Positions 48,460 to 60,712 of a stretch of DNA of 64,000 nucleotides are shown in pieces. This stretch comes from Platerodrilus igneus (lineage: Eukaryota > Arthropoda > Insecta > Coleoptera > Lycidae), in contig JARFIW010001342.1 of NCBI GenBank assembly GCA_036346225.1, positions 728,501 to 792,500 on the forward strand, written 5' to 3'. Below the pieces are notes generated by a model. The model was not told the origin of the DNA, did not search any database, and saw only the letters and a program-made list of their open reading frames with translations. Each line of letters opens with the position of its first letter. The stretch's first letter is position 1. The position numbers and the translations under genes are program-made.

Positions 48460-50225
48460 GCGTGATAAGGGGCGTCGAGAAGTCATTGGAACCCTAATTC
48501 TAAAAATAAGTCCCACGAGAATATAATAGAATCTGGAAAAAATGGAATTTTCCGTAAATTCATGGTTACGCCCTGTATAATACAAGCGTACCTTTATTCA
48601 TTGATGTACAATGCAAAAACGCATATTGCGAGTGTATAAATAATCACCCTGTGTAATATAAGCATATTGTAAATAAATAGCACGTAACGCAAATTGGATA
48701 TGTAAATTGTAAAATACCGCAAACGCATTTCCATGCGAATGCAAATCTATACATTTTTGATCAAATTTGCTGTATATAGCTTTACGCATTTAGCATAAAT
48801 ATAAATAACTTTGTGCATTTACTATAAAACGCAAACCCTTTTATATTAAAAAGCAATCAAAGTTTATATTAATTAACCCGTGGATTGCAGCAATTGATTC
48901 TAAATAAAGAACTTTCTAGAATACGAGTCATCGGTATTTAAAACTACGTATAAACTCATTAAATAAACATTTTTATTCCAAGAAGCAGCTTGAATATCGA
49001 AAAAACCTGCAAAATCCCTGGAATAATCGAATATCTTTTGCAGTAGTATGCGACGCCGCAATAATAGTAATGAGGAACAAGAACAAAGAACGCGTTACGG
49101 ATACCTAGAACAGATAAGAAGGTAATAAAATGTCGAAATTTTACACGCTAATTGGGTATTCCAAAAACCTTACATAATAATGTTCGAGATTATATTTGTG
49201 AAATTCTGGAGAAAAAGCAATTTGTATATAAAAGAGCACATAGTTTTGAAGAGAATTTATTCATTAGATTCGATCCGAAACAGAGCGACGCTTAAAGTAG
49301 ATCAAGAAATGTTATTTTAAAACGCTAGCCGTTGCGTTATAGAAATATGCAGTAAAAAGTAGTTGCAAGGTTGCTACGAATATTGAAGTGATGTTATTAA
49401 ACCCAAATTGCATACAAAAATAGAATTATTAATTACGAAAAAAAGGCAAAATTCTTCAATATAAATTTTTTTTTATAGATATATTAAATAATTGAAAAGA
49501 AGATTTAACCCAAAAATGTACTTTGAATTTTAATTTGGAAAAACTTGTAAGTCGATTTGGAAATCAATTTAAAATAAGATTTTTAATTACGAGAAGCGTT
49601 TTGTGAATTCTGCAAATATCGTTGTTAGATTTATTTTTAACTGATATTAAAGTATTTAGATCTAGTTTTAGATAATCCTAATAATTTTTTTTCTTGTGTG
49701 AGGATTTTTTTTTACCAGGAGTAAGTGTTCAGAGTTCGAACGATTCTGACCTTTAATAGATTATATGTCAAAGATTTTTTCTGGCCAAAACAAATCTTAC
49801 CATCGTGGAAATAATTTATAACCGGGTAGAAAAACCTCAAAAGAATAAGTTTAATTCTGTAAATGTAAAATAAGGTAAACAACAATATTTATGTAACAAA
49901 GACTTCTTAGAAATTATTTTATGTTTGAAAGAAACGATGTGTAAATGCTTTTATATGAAAGAAGATATTTCATATTGTATAAATGCTTTGTGAAATTGCT
50001 GCGTTTTATTTCATTTTGAAAACTCCGTAAATTTCGTTGAGCTAGCCAGGTAAAGTAAAAAACGAAAGTAAGTGAACAAGTTCAAGTTTACAAACCAGAA
50101 GTATCTTGTCACAGCACTCTTTCAGCGACGCTCTCAACGCAAGACCATTAGTGTTGTAAATATACATTGTTGCTTGTATATACTAATTTATGTGTTGCAG
50201 TAGTGTGTTTTGAAAGTTACATGTA
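48457..50225 (+). mobile_element. LTR-like unit e upstream of gag-pro relic
   Basis: Starts TTCGCGTGATAAGGGG after (TA)n. Its first 1.2 kb is the complement of arm A (33564 down to 32387). It runs up to the gag-like remnant at 50226. TGGCGCCTGTGAA (50255-50267) could be a degraded primer-binding site. Confidence 0.4.
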
Positions 50226-51270
50226 GTGCCTCGGTACCAATTTAAGCCTAACGTGGCGCCTGTGAAAAAATTTCATACAAGTGAACAAGAATGGTTCGGG
50301 ACCAAACACACCATGCCGAGGAGAATGATACAATCATCCTCCATTAAACTGGATGAACAACAACTATTGAGCATAGTAGTTTCTGGACTTAAGTCGGGAC
50401 TAAACGGCATCCAACTCTACCCAAAACGATTACCATGACCACTGAGGACTAACAAAATCTCATCCATTACAAGGAACCAGAGCAACTCACATTCTTAGGA
50501 GAACCAATAGAAGATTAGGAGCAATTCCTCATGCTGTGTCCGCGTTAAGTTTGCCACAACTTTGTGGGGAAGCAGCAACTTTGTGACAATTCTTCATTTC
50601 CTTAAAACTGAAGAAGGCCGTCTTCAAAACTTAATTCCTGGAGCTATACAATAACCCTGTGACGCTTACAAGTGCAACCGCAGCACCTAGGTGAGAAATA
50701 GTCGTCAGGAAAAACCATTACCAATTTTCTACAAAGGAAAGTACAAGACGCTGTGCGTCTAAACCTAAACATTGAAGATAGTCTTCGATTAATTATTAGC
50801 TTCCTATTTCCTACAACAAAACTGCACATGAAGTCCTACGCACCCAGCCGCGTGATGGAGCACATGGTTAAAGCGTTTAAAGTCGAACAAGACTTAGAAA
50901 GGCCGTTAAGAAGAAAGCTGCAACTCAGAAGCTGTCACAAGATAAAGGTAGACACACAGATCTGCCAAAGCGCACTTCTGCATCGAGAGCTATTTTCATC
51001 GCGATTACCCCGTTGCCCATAACCAGGAAACGAGCAACTAACCGGACCACGCTAAAATCCAGTTCGGTCGGGAGAAAATTAGCGATACCACATATAAACA
51101 TCACACAGAGATCTAGTTTTACCTTGTGTCACGGCAAACCTGGATAGAAGTGCACACACATATCTGCTGGACATAAGAGCTTCCTGCTCTCTATTCAAAG
51201 AAAAATTGCTTCCCAGCAAGGCCATAATCGGACCAAAGCACTCCTTAAAAGTAACTTCTCATTAGCAAAT
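50226..51270 (+). pseudogene. gypsy-like gag and protease relic
   Basis: Decayed plus-strand coding. The frame at 50226-50438 and shifting frames to about 51050 look like gag by composition only. At 51135-51230 a translated TYLLDIRASCSLFKEKLLP run matches the active-site region of retroviral-type aspartic proteases, with the catalytic DTG changed to DIR. No reverse transcriptase follows. Position downstream of LTR-like unit e fits a 3'-truncated LTR retrotransposon. Confidence 0.45.
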
Positions 51271-53774
51271 ATAAATAAAAAGTAATAGTAAACAACAGCG
51301 TAATAAATAAAAAAAAACATCGAAATGCATTTCGCAGCAGCGGTACGCTTTTCGGGGTCTCATCCTTCATGAAGTTGAAAGCTTGGGGTCATTCAACTTC
51401 TTAAACGCCGACTTCCTGTTTTCATTCTTTAAAAATTCTACGACACTCGAACTATTTTTAAAGAAATTCGGCCTAACAAACATCGCCGTTTCTCCCATAT
51501 GGTCACTCAGATCCTACCATATGCTTTGAGATCATAATCAACGATGTGTAGTAGGACAGCTGGTGTTCCATGAAGTTGAATGCAAACAATAATAAATTTC
51601 AGAGTTTTATTGAATATACGCGTTTACGAAAACGAAACCTCTACAACGGTTACTAACTGAACGAACATTGCCCATTATCATTTTATCAAGCGAAACAACA
51701 CCATATCGCATAACATGACTTCGAAACAACACTCATTTTTATATCTGTAACAGGAACGGAAAGCAATTATATTTCGTTCACGCAGGGGAAGCCTGCACAA
51801 TAATTAATCCATTAAAATTGTAACTTTCCTCAAAAACATCCATGTGTAGATAATAAAATAAGATGAAAGGTCTTTTTCTCAAAACATTCATCTGTCTAGA
51901 AGAGAACCAGAAAACTAATTGCATCGCACTCGTCTTGGAAAGTCCTTCGGTAATCTCGTACATCTAAACTTATATTAGTTTAAGAAGTGAAACTGCGACC
52001 AAATAAAAGATACCCAGTTAACGCCGGTTGTAGCTATTTAAATTACAACGAATATACATCAACGTGTGTAGATACGAGATAAGAAATGTGTACAACCAAC
52101 CACGTAGAAATTATGAAAGACGCATAGGATGAGTTGCTCAACTTCTCAAATTAAATTATAGAACCGTAACATAAACCAATTTATAATTTATATTAACTAA
52201 GGTGTAGAGATAAGCGAACCAAACATTTAATGAATCGGAGTTTGTAATAACTTTGTTATAATAATAAATAACTTTGATAAAATACGTACATAAACTCATT
52301 GTAATATTTACGAAAGCGAATGTTGCTGATAACAAAACATTACATTTGTAACGCTATATCAAAATAGGATACATTGAAGTATTTAAATTAATTTGAAGTA
52401 GTTAAATAGCAACCATTTAAATTGAAAAGGTAGTTGAAATCGATAATAAATAATCAAATGCAGGAACTGCACGTAACAAATTTAACATTGGATTTTGAAA
52501 AATTATTTTCAGCTAGCAATTTTTAAATAGTATTCTTATTGTTAATGTTTATTTTAGGTTGGTTTTAGCATTCGTGTACTCTATTATTTCTCATGTGAAT
52601 TTTAGGTCAGCATCATTTTCCAGATTTCGGGTTTCGGTACCTCATGGTTATTTCTTGTAGGGCTTTTCCTAAAAATCCCCGAAGTTCGAGATTAGGTGGC
52701 GTCCAAGTTAATTCCCGAGTGACTGGTATTTCCCACATGATATCATTCCGGGAGCGTCCTCAGATACTTACACCTCCTTTCCCACTGAGTTAGTCGACAA
52801 GAATTCACGTCGAGGTTTTCGATACTTCATAGGAGTACAAAATTTTAGTAAGGTACTTCACGGAGTTTTTAGGTGGATTACCGTAGTCAATTCGGAATCG
52901 TGGTAATGTAATACCTATTTATTGAAGAAAAGCACTGAACTATACAAATTGAGGGAAATATTTAGAAATAATAAAGTGAATGTAACAAATTAATAAAAGA
53001 ATTATTCCAATGAATGTTTTTCCTTAGTTCTTGTATACCTACAAAGTCTTTGTATACAAAATCTTCAGATTGAGCTGTATCTTTCAAAAACTCCTTTGAT
53101 GAGATTCAAAGGATATTACTTGCGTTTGAGTACATCAGTGTCACTATCTCCCCAATCGATTCGATAATTTCAAAGACTATTGCGTAATCACAATTTACGT
53201 AACAAATCGACGCATGGCGTCCATAAAACCGCTAGAAATAAATCAAACAATAGCTTTACAATTGATTTGTCCTCGCTTTATTTCACGTTATCCAAGGTTA
53301 GGTTGATACTAAAGATGTTAGTTAAACATGAATATTCTCGTAACAGATCTAAAAATAAAAATCAAATAATTTTTATTAGTATTTAGAAAAGGAATACCGA
53401 CAAGTTTCGTTTAAATGACGCTCGATATTATGAGGTAATTTAGGAAATCCTTCAGAGTGTTTGAATACGGACACGTGTTGTAGGTAGAAGGAAGGAACCT
53501 TCAAATTTATTTGCTTTATTGTTTAAGAAATTATTAAGTAATTTAGCGTTGTAGATTTAATGAAATTGATCGCCTTTCTAAGGTCTTCGTAATATAACTT
53601 GAAGGTATCCGTCTACTTACAGTCGAGCTTAAGACGCTTCAATATGAAAACTATAGCACTAGCGGCTATGAGAATGCGTTAAGAAAGAATCGTTAAAAAA
53701 CGTCTGTCTTTAGATACAGTATGTACTTATGGTTGTTATAAGAACAGTACGTGATTATAAAATCAAATACAAAA
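51271..53774. other. no gene seen
   Basis: AT-rich. Open frames have no recognisable domain. A slightly more GC-rich island (52600-52830) shows nothing recognisable. Confidence 0.35.
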
Positions 53775-54395
53775 AAAATAAAACAACACAAAACAAAATA
53801 AAACATAACGAAACGAAACGAAACGAAACGAAACGAAACGAAACGAGACGAGACGAGACGAGACGAGACGAGACGAGGCGAGGCGAGACGACGCGAGCCG
53901 AGACGCGACGCGACGAGACTAGACGGGACGAGACTATGCGAGACGGCACGAGACAGGCGGGGCGAGACGAGACGAGACACGACGAGACAATACGAGACGA
54001 GGCGAGATGAGACGAGACGCGGCGCGGCGAGACGGGACGAGACGGGCGCGACGGGATGAGACGAGCCGAGACGAGACGAGACGAGACGAGACGAGACGCG
54101 ACGCGACGAGGCGAGACGAGACTATGTGAGACGGCACGAGACAGACGAGACAAAGCGAGACGAGACGAGGTGAGACGAGACGCGGCCCGACGAGACGATA
54201 CGGGACGGAACGCGACGCGACGAGGCAAGACGAGACGATACGATACGAGGCGAGACGAGACGAGACGAGACAAGACGAGGCGAGACTAGACGAGACAAGA
54301 TGAGACGAGACGAGACGGGATGAGACGAGACGAGACGAGACGAGATGAGGCGAGACGAGACGAGACAACACAAAACAACCAAATACCAGGCAAGA

Positions 54396-55435
54396 CAATA
54401 CACGACAATACAAGACAATACAAAACAATACAAGACAATACAAGACAATACAAGACAATACAAGACAATACAAGACAATACAAGACAATACAAGACAATA
54501 CAAGACAATACGAGACGATACAAGACAATACGAGACAATACGAGAGACTACAAGACAATACAAGACAATACAAGACAATACAAGACAATACAAGTCAATA
54601 CAAGACAATACAAGACAATACAAGACAATACAAGACAATACAAGACAATACAAGACAATACAAGACAATACAAGACAATACAAGACAATACAAAACAATA
54701 CAAGACAATACAAGACAATACAAGACAATACAAGACAATACAAGACAATACAAGACAATACAAGACAATACAAGACAATACAAGACAATACAAGACAATA
54801 CAAAACAATACAAGACAATACAAGGCAATATAAGACAATACAAGACAAAACAAGACAATACAAGACAATACAAGACAATGCAAAACAATACAAGACAATA
54901 CAAGACAATACAAGACAATACAAGACAATACAAGACAATACAAGACAATACAAGACAATACAAGACAATACAAGACAATATAAGACAATACAAGACAATA
55001 TAAGACAATATAAGACAATACAAGACAATACAAGACAATACAAGACAATACAAGACAATACAAGACAATACAAGACCATACAAGACAATACAAGACAATA
55101 CAAGACAATACAAGACAATACAAGACAATATAAGACAATATAAGACAATACAAGACAATACAAGACAATACAAGACAATACAAGACAATACAAGACAATA
55201 CAAGACAATACAAGACAATACAAGACAATACAAGACAATACAAGACAATACAAGACAATACAAGACAATACAAGACAATACAAGACAATACAAGACAATA
55301 CAAGACAATACAAGACAATACAAGACAATACAAGACAATACAAGACAATACAAGACAATACAAGACAATACAAGACAATACAAGACAATACAAGACAATA
55401 CAAGACAATACAAGACAATACAAGACAATACAAGA
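54396..55435. repeat. 10-bp repeat array (CAAGACAATA)n
   Basis: About 104 units of CAAGACAATA with few substitutions (CAAAACAATA, TAAGACAATA). The unit is two pentamers, CAAGA and CAATA, that are variants of the flanking CGAGA pentamer. Confidence 0.95.
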
Positions 55436-55529
55436 CAAGACAAGACAAGACAAGACAAGACAAGACGAGACCAGACAACACAATACGAGACAAGGGAAAA
55501 CAGTACGAGACCATACGAAAAAAACGAGA

Positions 55530-55955
55530 CGAGATGAAACGAGACGAGACGAGACAAGATGGTGCGAGACGAGATGAAAGGAGACGAGACGAGGCGAGAC
55601 GAGACGAGACGAGACGAGACGAGACGAGACGAGACGAGACGAGACGAGACGAGACGAGACGAGACGAGACGAGACGAGACGAGACGAGACGAGACGAGAC
55701 GAGACGAGACGAGACGAGACGAGACGAGACGAGACGAGACGAGACGAGACGAGACGAGACGAGACTAGGCGAGACGAGACGAGACGAGACGAGACGAGAC
55801 GAGGCGAGACGAGACGAGGTGAGACGAGACTAGACGAGACGAGACGAGACGAGACGAGACGATACGAGACGAGACGAGACGAGACGAGACGAGACGAGAC
55901 GAGACGAGACGAGACGAGACGAAACTAGACGAGACGAGACGAGACGAGACAAGAT
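55530..55955. repeat. homogeneous GAGAC pentamer array
   Basis: Includes an error-free stretch of roughly 35 pentamers around 55591-55765. Confidence 0.95.
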
Positions 55956-56460
55956 GAGACAAGACAACACAAGACAACCAAAGACAAGACAAGACAATAC
56001 AAGACAATACAAGACGATACAAGACAATACAAGACAATACAAAACAATACAAGACAATACAAGACAATACACGACAAAACAAGACAATACAAGACAATAC
56101 AAAACGATACAAGACAATACAAGCAAATAGAAGACAATACAAGACAATACAAGACAAGACAAGACGAGACAAGACGACACAAAACAAGACAATACGAGAC
56201 AAGAGAAAACAGTACGAGACCATACGAATAAAACGAGACAGCTGAAACGCGACGAGACGAGACAAGATTGGTTCGAGACGCGACGGGAGGAAACGAGACG
56301 AAACAAAACAAAACTGAACGTAGGCGAGGTGGCGCGAGACCGCCTGGGCGTGGCAGGATGGGATGGGGCGGGATGGGACGGAAACGGAATGAGACAGCAC
56401 GAAACGACACGAGACGAGATAGAACGGACCAAGATCAGACGAGACGATACGACACAGTAT

Positions 56461-57639
56461 GTTATAGGCAAGAACCGCTATACTTACGGCCACGTCACCA
56501 ATGCTCCGTTCGAAGGGACTACATTGGGTTTAAACGTATTTCAAATAAATCTTCAAAATTAATCGATCATAAATAAAATATTAAAACTAAATTTGGGGTT
56601 TAAATAATGGTAGCCCTAGCTTTGGCTTTGGCTTTGGAGTGTGTCTGATCAACAAAAACCGACAAAAAGTAGAAGGGGATGCATCTGTAATACTGGATAG
56701 CAACCGCCAGCTCTGCTTACTGGTGCGACCTGAAGGGTCCAAATCTAACGAACTAGTACTAACCAATGGATTCAAATTTCTATGCATACGCCAAATTTAT
56801 TAATAGCGTATCCTGCTATTTGTTTCTACTCTATAAATTTACAATCTCGTTCTCGCTGGTCTAAGTATGTATTTCGTTCCATGTTCATCCTAAATTCGTC
56901 CCTAACGTTCCCAAACTGACTTATTTTTCTAATTCCAATCATCCTTCCTATAGAACTACGACCAAAGATAAGCGGCAAAACGCCTAACAAAACAAACCAA
57001 GCCACAAAACAATAAAATATAATGTATAAATAAATATATAAATAAGCATTAAGAATGTAAAAGTGCATAAAATAGCAAAAAAGCATCACTCAAATTATCA
57101 GGTGCACTCGCATAAGCATTATGTGGGCTAATGCCATCACACTAAAAACACACTCGTTCAAAATTGTTGCAAAATCTACTTATTAATACAAATCAATGCT
57201 TATGCGACTGCAGCCGCCACCATTTTTATACATACCTTAAATATACATTTTTCTAGTATCCGAAGATCTGCTCGTCTGCCTACATCTAATTATGTCTTAC
57301 TGCTAAGGGGAGGTGGGTATGCACTGCTAATGTCCTAGTGGATATGCATTAAAGTTCCTGGGGGCCACAATCATTATCACTTTAGGTGGGGGTATGCAGT
57401 TTCTTGTTTAATTGATTGATTAAATTTAATTAGGGTTTCTGATTTAGCTTGTTATTTATTTGCATGATGTTTAAAGTTTTGATTTAATACCCGATATTCT
57501 GCGCGTTTTAGGTAAGACAGCGATTGATTTAGTGGCATATATAGACATTTGGATATTACGTTTTGGTTTTTGTTTTTGATTTTTTTTAAGTTGTATCATA
57601 CCAAGTCAAACTACCTCCTTCTAAAACCTTCCAAACCTC
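56461..57639. other. no gene seen
   Basis: AT-rich sequence between the satellite and the R1-like relic. GGCTTTGGCTTTGGCTTTGG (56620-56640) is a short low-complexity run. Confidence 0.35.
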
Positions 57640-59460
57640 CCCTCATCCCTCTCACGCGGTTATCGCCGACCAATTTGTCGACCCCTCCTGCAAATTCCTT
57701 AAGAGCTGCCCAGAACTCTTTCTGCTTAGCCACTCATCGCTCTTCTTCTAGGTTCTTTGGCCATGCCAGTCTTTCAACAGCGAGTTTTCTATCTGCTAAC
57801 CATCTGTTTGCCATCTCGAAGGGCAGTCAAATAGCACTTGATCATTGCTTTCTGCGCTCTCACCGCAATCGCGGCGGTCGTTTTCGGTCAATCCGAGTCT
57901 TTCCAGGTAGGCTTTCAGAGCGCCGTGTCCTGGTATTAGCTGCACCATCTTATGATCGAGTTTTCCCTCCACCTTATCTCTGGCTTCTATGCTGGGTATA
58001 AATTTGTGTGTCAACCTGCCCGTCGCAGCGTTGCTCCACCTCTCCTGCCACTGTCGGATTGACCTTTCTTGCAGCTTTCTTTTAATCAGAGGCCTTGGTA
58101 TCGACGAGTGTGGTATCCCTGTCGCGGCCTCTTTGGCCAATTCATCTGCTTCATCGTTTTCTTTGTTGCCATCATGCGACCTAACCCAACAGAACTTCAA
58201 ATGTCAAATTTCGAGTGTCGTATGTGCTATCCTTCAGACGTCCGTTTGTAAGTCTGGCAAAGTGTTTATCTTTGCTAGGGCTGTCAGTGCTGATTTACTG
58301 GCGCTGATGATGTAATACACGTTTTTGCCCGAGTGGTTTATTATATAATCGATAGTCTCTTGTATGGCAATCAACTCGCACTGGAAGATATTACTCCAGT
58401 TTGCGAATTTGATCTGAAACCGCAACACTTGCTTGCCCATAGTCCACACGTGAACCGTACGTGTAAATCCTGATTCCTGCTCCGTCCTCATCACCTTCGA
58501 CAAACTCGATTTTTCTAGCACTGGCCGGGTCTCCTACCTCTGACACAATGATTTTCCTCGCTATCTCCCTATTGCCAAAATTGATAACTTGGATAATTTC
58601 CCGCTCTTTCCCTGTACCGACTAGTTTCCTATCTCTAATCTCCCTGACAACATATTCGATAGGGATAGTCTTACTGATCACCAGGACCGCCTCCTTGGAG
58701 ACGGTCCTGTACGCCGTCGCCGCTTTTACCACGGTTATGCGTTGTACACTCGTCAACAACACTGCTCTGGCATAGAATGTCCTCAGCAATTCGCCATGAT
58801 TTTATTTGATATTTCGCTTCCTTTACTTTTGGTATACTGCAAGTGTGCTTTCCAATTTATCGTCTATTTCGACACCGAGGTATGTGATGGCTTCCTTGAA
58901 CGGTATTCTCTCACCTCCTAGATCTAGCTGAGAGGGACGCTGTTACGGTGTCGTTTCAAAATAAAGCGCCTCTGACTTCCACGGGTTGAATTTAGCTTTA
59001 CCTTCTGCGACCATTCATGCGTTCCAAATTGCAAACGTTAAATGGCCACCAGCCAGCGTGAAATGATCCTGCAATGTCCAAAGCCACAACGACACCGTAC
59101 TCCTTTTCATCTCTGGCCTGCTTTATTTCTCCGACAACGAATTCTAAGGCGTCGATAATCGACTTACCATCCATGGAACGTAACTGTCGATTATTAAAAC
59201 CGCTACTGCCTCGCACCAAGTGCTCTACTCTCGTGGTCGTTACTCGATCCAAAGCTTTCCCAGTACCGGTAGCAAGCTAATTGGACGATATCTGTCTGAG
59301 TCTGATACATCCGCCTTTTTGGGTTTAAGAATAAATTTCACGTTCTGGACCGACGGAGCTAACAGGCACGCTGCGTCCGAAGTGATTCCCTCATGCCCCG
59401 AAGCCTTCTTTGGGTTCATCCTTCTAAGAGCCCTTACGACCTCGTGATCTAGGATTCAAC
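57640..59460 (-). pseudogene. R1/I-type non-LTR retrotransposon relic (RT-RNase H)
   Basis: On the minus strand from 59450: MNPKKASGHEGI (start of RT), YRPISLLPVLGK (fingers), KSIIDALEFVV, and motif A as VVALDIAGSFHAGWWP (near 59060-59110, first Asp kept). The sequence then jumps directly to NPWKSEALYFET and YLGVEIDD of the palm/thumb, so motifs B and C (YADD) have been deleted near 59000-59030. RNase H follows: IYTYGSR (first Asp lost), ISASKSAL, then the C-terminal VRSHDGNKENDEADELA region (57796-58200) and a CGE...DCP zinc-binding-like end. Frameshifts separate the pieces. Confidence 0.8.
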
Positions 59461-59477
59461 TGCTAACTAGAAAGTGA

Positions 59478-59715
59478 TGATGTGAGACAGCACGATACGA
59501 GACGGAACGAAACAGGATAGGATGATACGAAACGAGACTAGGCGGAACTAGACGGGACAGGACGCAACCGGACGAGACGGGATGTTAGAACACGAAACAA
59601 GACTCGACGATACAAGACCGGGCGTGACGAGACGAGACGAAACTGAGCAGGACAGACGAAGGGTGGCGAAACGAGAAGAGGCGAAACGGGGCGATGCAAG
59701 ACAAGACAAAACAAA
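59478..59715. repeat. degenerate pentamer satellite patch
   Basis: GAGAC-related pentamers with many changes, directly beside the R1-like relic, apparently the far edge of the 53.8-56.5 kb satellite. Confidence 0.75.
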
Positions 59716-60655
59716 ATACAAAAATCTAGGAACAATATTATTTTCAAAAAAAATAGAACCTCCATGTAACTGATTTCATTCATTTGTTGCCAAAGTTGAA
59801 TTTTTATTCCCATTGAATTAATAAAGGGTTAAGTACTGGACAAGCTTTTTAAAATTTTGACAAATGTAGGTACTGCTGTTAAAAGATAATATCAATGTCG
59901 GATTTTGTTTAAAATACTTGAATTCTCGTTCTTAATTCTACATTCCAAACAATTATAACATTGCCATCGAAACACTAACCATACGGTTAAATGTGGCAAA
60001 CATATTTAGCATAATAAATTGTGTGAATATTAACATTTGGTCGATGGGGTCGGTGGTGTTGGAATCTCTATAAGAAATAAAACCTTATCTAATTGGTCAT
60101 AAAGTTTGCAGGTATGTGCGTTATCGCAACTTTTCAATGTAAACTTTCCATTCTAAAGTGAATTTTCTAATAATAAACGTTAATATAAAACTGCTAGTCT
60201 TAAAGCTGAATAGTGAAAAGTGTTATCAGTCCCTTATAAAAGATGAAGGTCGCACAGCCCTTGGGTTCTGGTAGGCGAATCAACTGTCCTAATCTACAGG
60301 AAACAAAACCTTTCATATTGTAATGTTTCATTTAATTAAATTCAAAAAAAATGGCTAGATTAATGTCTTTTAAAATACATATTTGCCAATTTACTGACGT
60401 CCTAAAGATAGGCCTCTTCAGACTATAGAGTTTGAAATAGTTAACCTTTATCTTAAGACGTAGCACATAGACCACTCAATATTCTACGCTTTGTTGTTGG
60501 ATTTCAAGTCCAATAACCGTTAAAATCCGCACTCCAAGCTCTAGTCAAGAGAACAGAGACCAATTTTAAGTCCTTGTGGCATTGTTGTGACTAGAGTTGT
60601 GTTTGCTACCAGTATTTCTTAATACTAAAAGAGACTGTTAATGAAAAGAAGTAAA
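59716..60655. other. no gene seen
   Basis: AT-rich; nothing recognised. Confidence 0.4.
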
Positions 60656-60712
60656 TTATCTTTTAATCTTTTAATCTTTTAATCTTTGTTATTATTATTA
60701 TAACTATTTACA
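60656..60712 (-). repeat. microsatellite tail of non-LTR element
   Basis: TCTTTTAA units followed by TTATTATTATTA. On the minus strand this is an A-rich simple-repeat 3' tail directly after GGCCTGTAAATAG, as expected at the 3' end of a non-LTR element. Confidence 0.6.

Larger units (their letters stand above)
45590..49658. repeat. inverted repeat arm B (with insertion)
   Basis: Complement of arm A (32387-34955). The similarity is split by an extra 1.5-kb unit (46873-48417) lying exactly at the (TA)n tract that arm A also has. Confidence 0.7.
53775..56460. repeat. pentanucleotide satellite with 10-mer core
   Basis: Built from pentamers in zones: AAAAC and GAAAC (53780-53845), GAGAC and variants (53846-54365), a 10-mer array (54396-55435), GAGAC again (55530-55955), then mixed and decaying units to about 56460. 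The plus strand is almost free of T in the GAGAC zones. Long open frames across it, up to 526 codons, arise only because the repeat lacks stop codons in some frames; they are not genes. Confidence 0.95.

Noticed and set aside
53934..55514. 526-codon open frame and several overlapping 100-320-codon frames on both strands
   Set aside because: They are translations of the 5-bp and 10-bp satellite, which lacks stop codons in those frames. The peptide repeats every 10 residues in register with the DNA repeat, and several frames on both strands are open.
56587..56787. 66-codon minus-strand frame with KPKPK-like residues
   Set aside because: Driven by a GGCTTT simple run; no domain.
60656..60700. 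Possible CRISPR-like or regulatory short repeat
   Set aside because: Contiguous 8-bp units without spacers, best explained as the simple-repeat tail of a non-LTR element.
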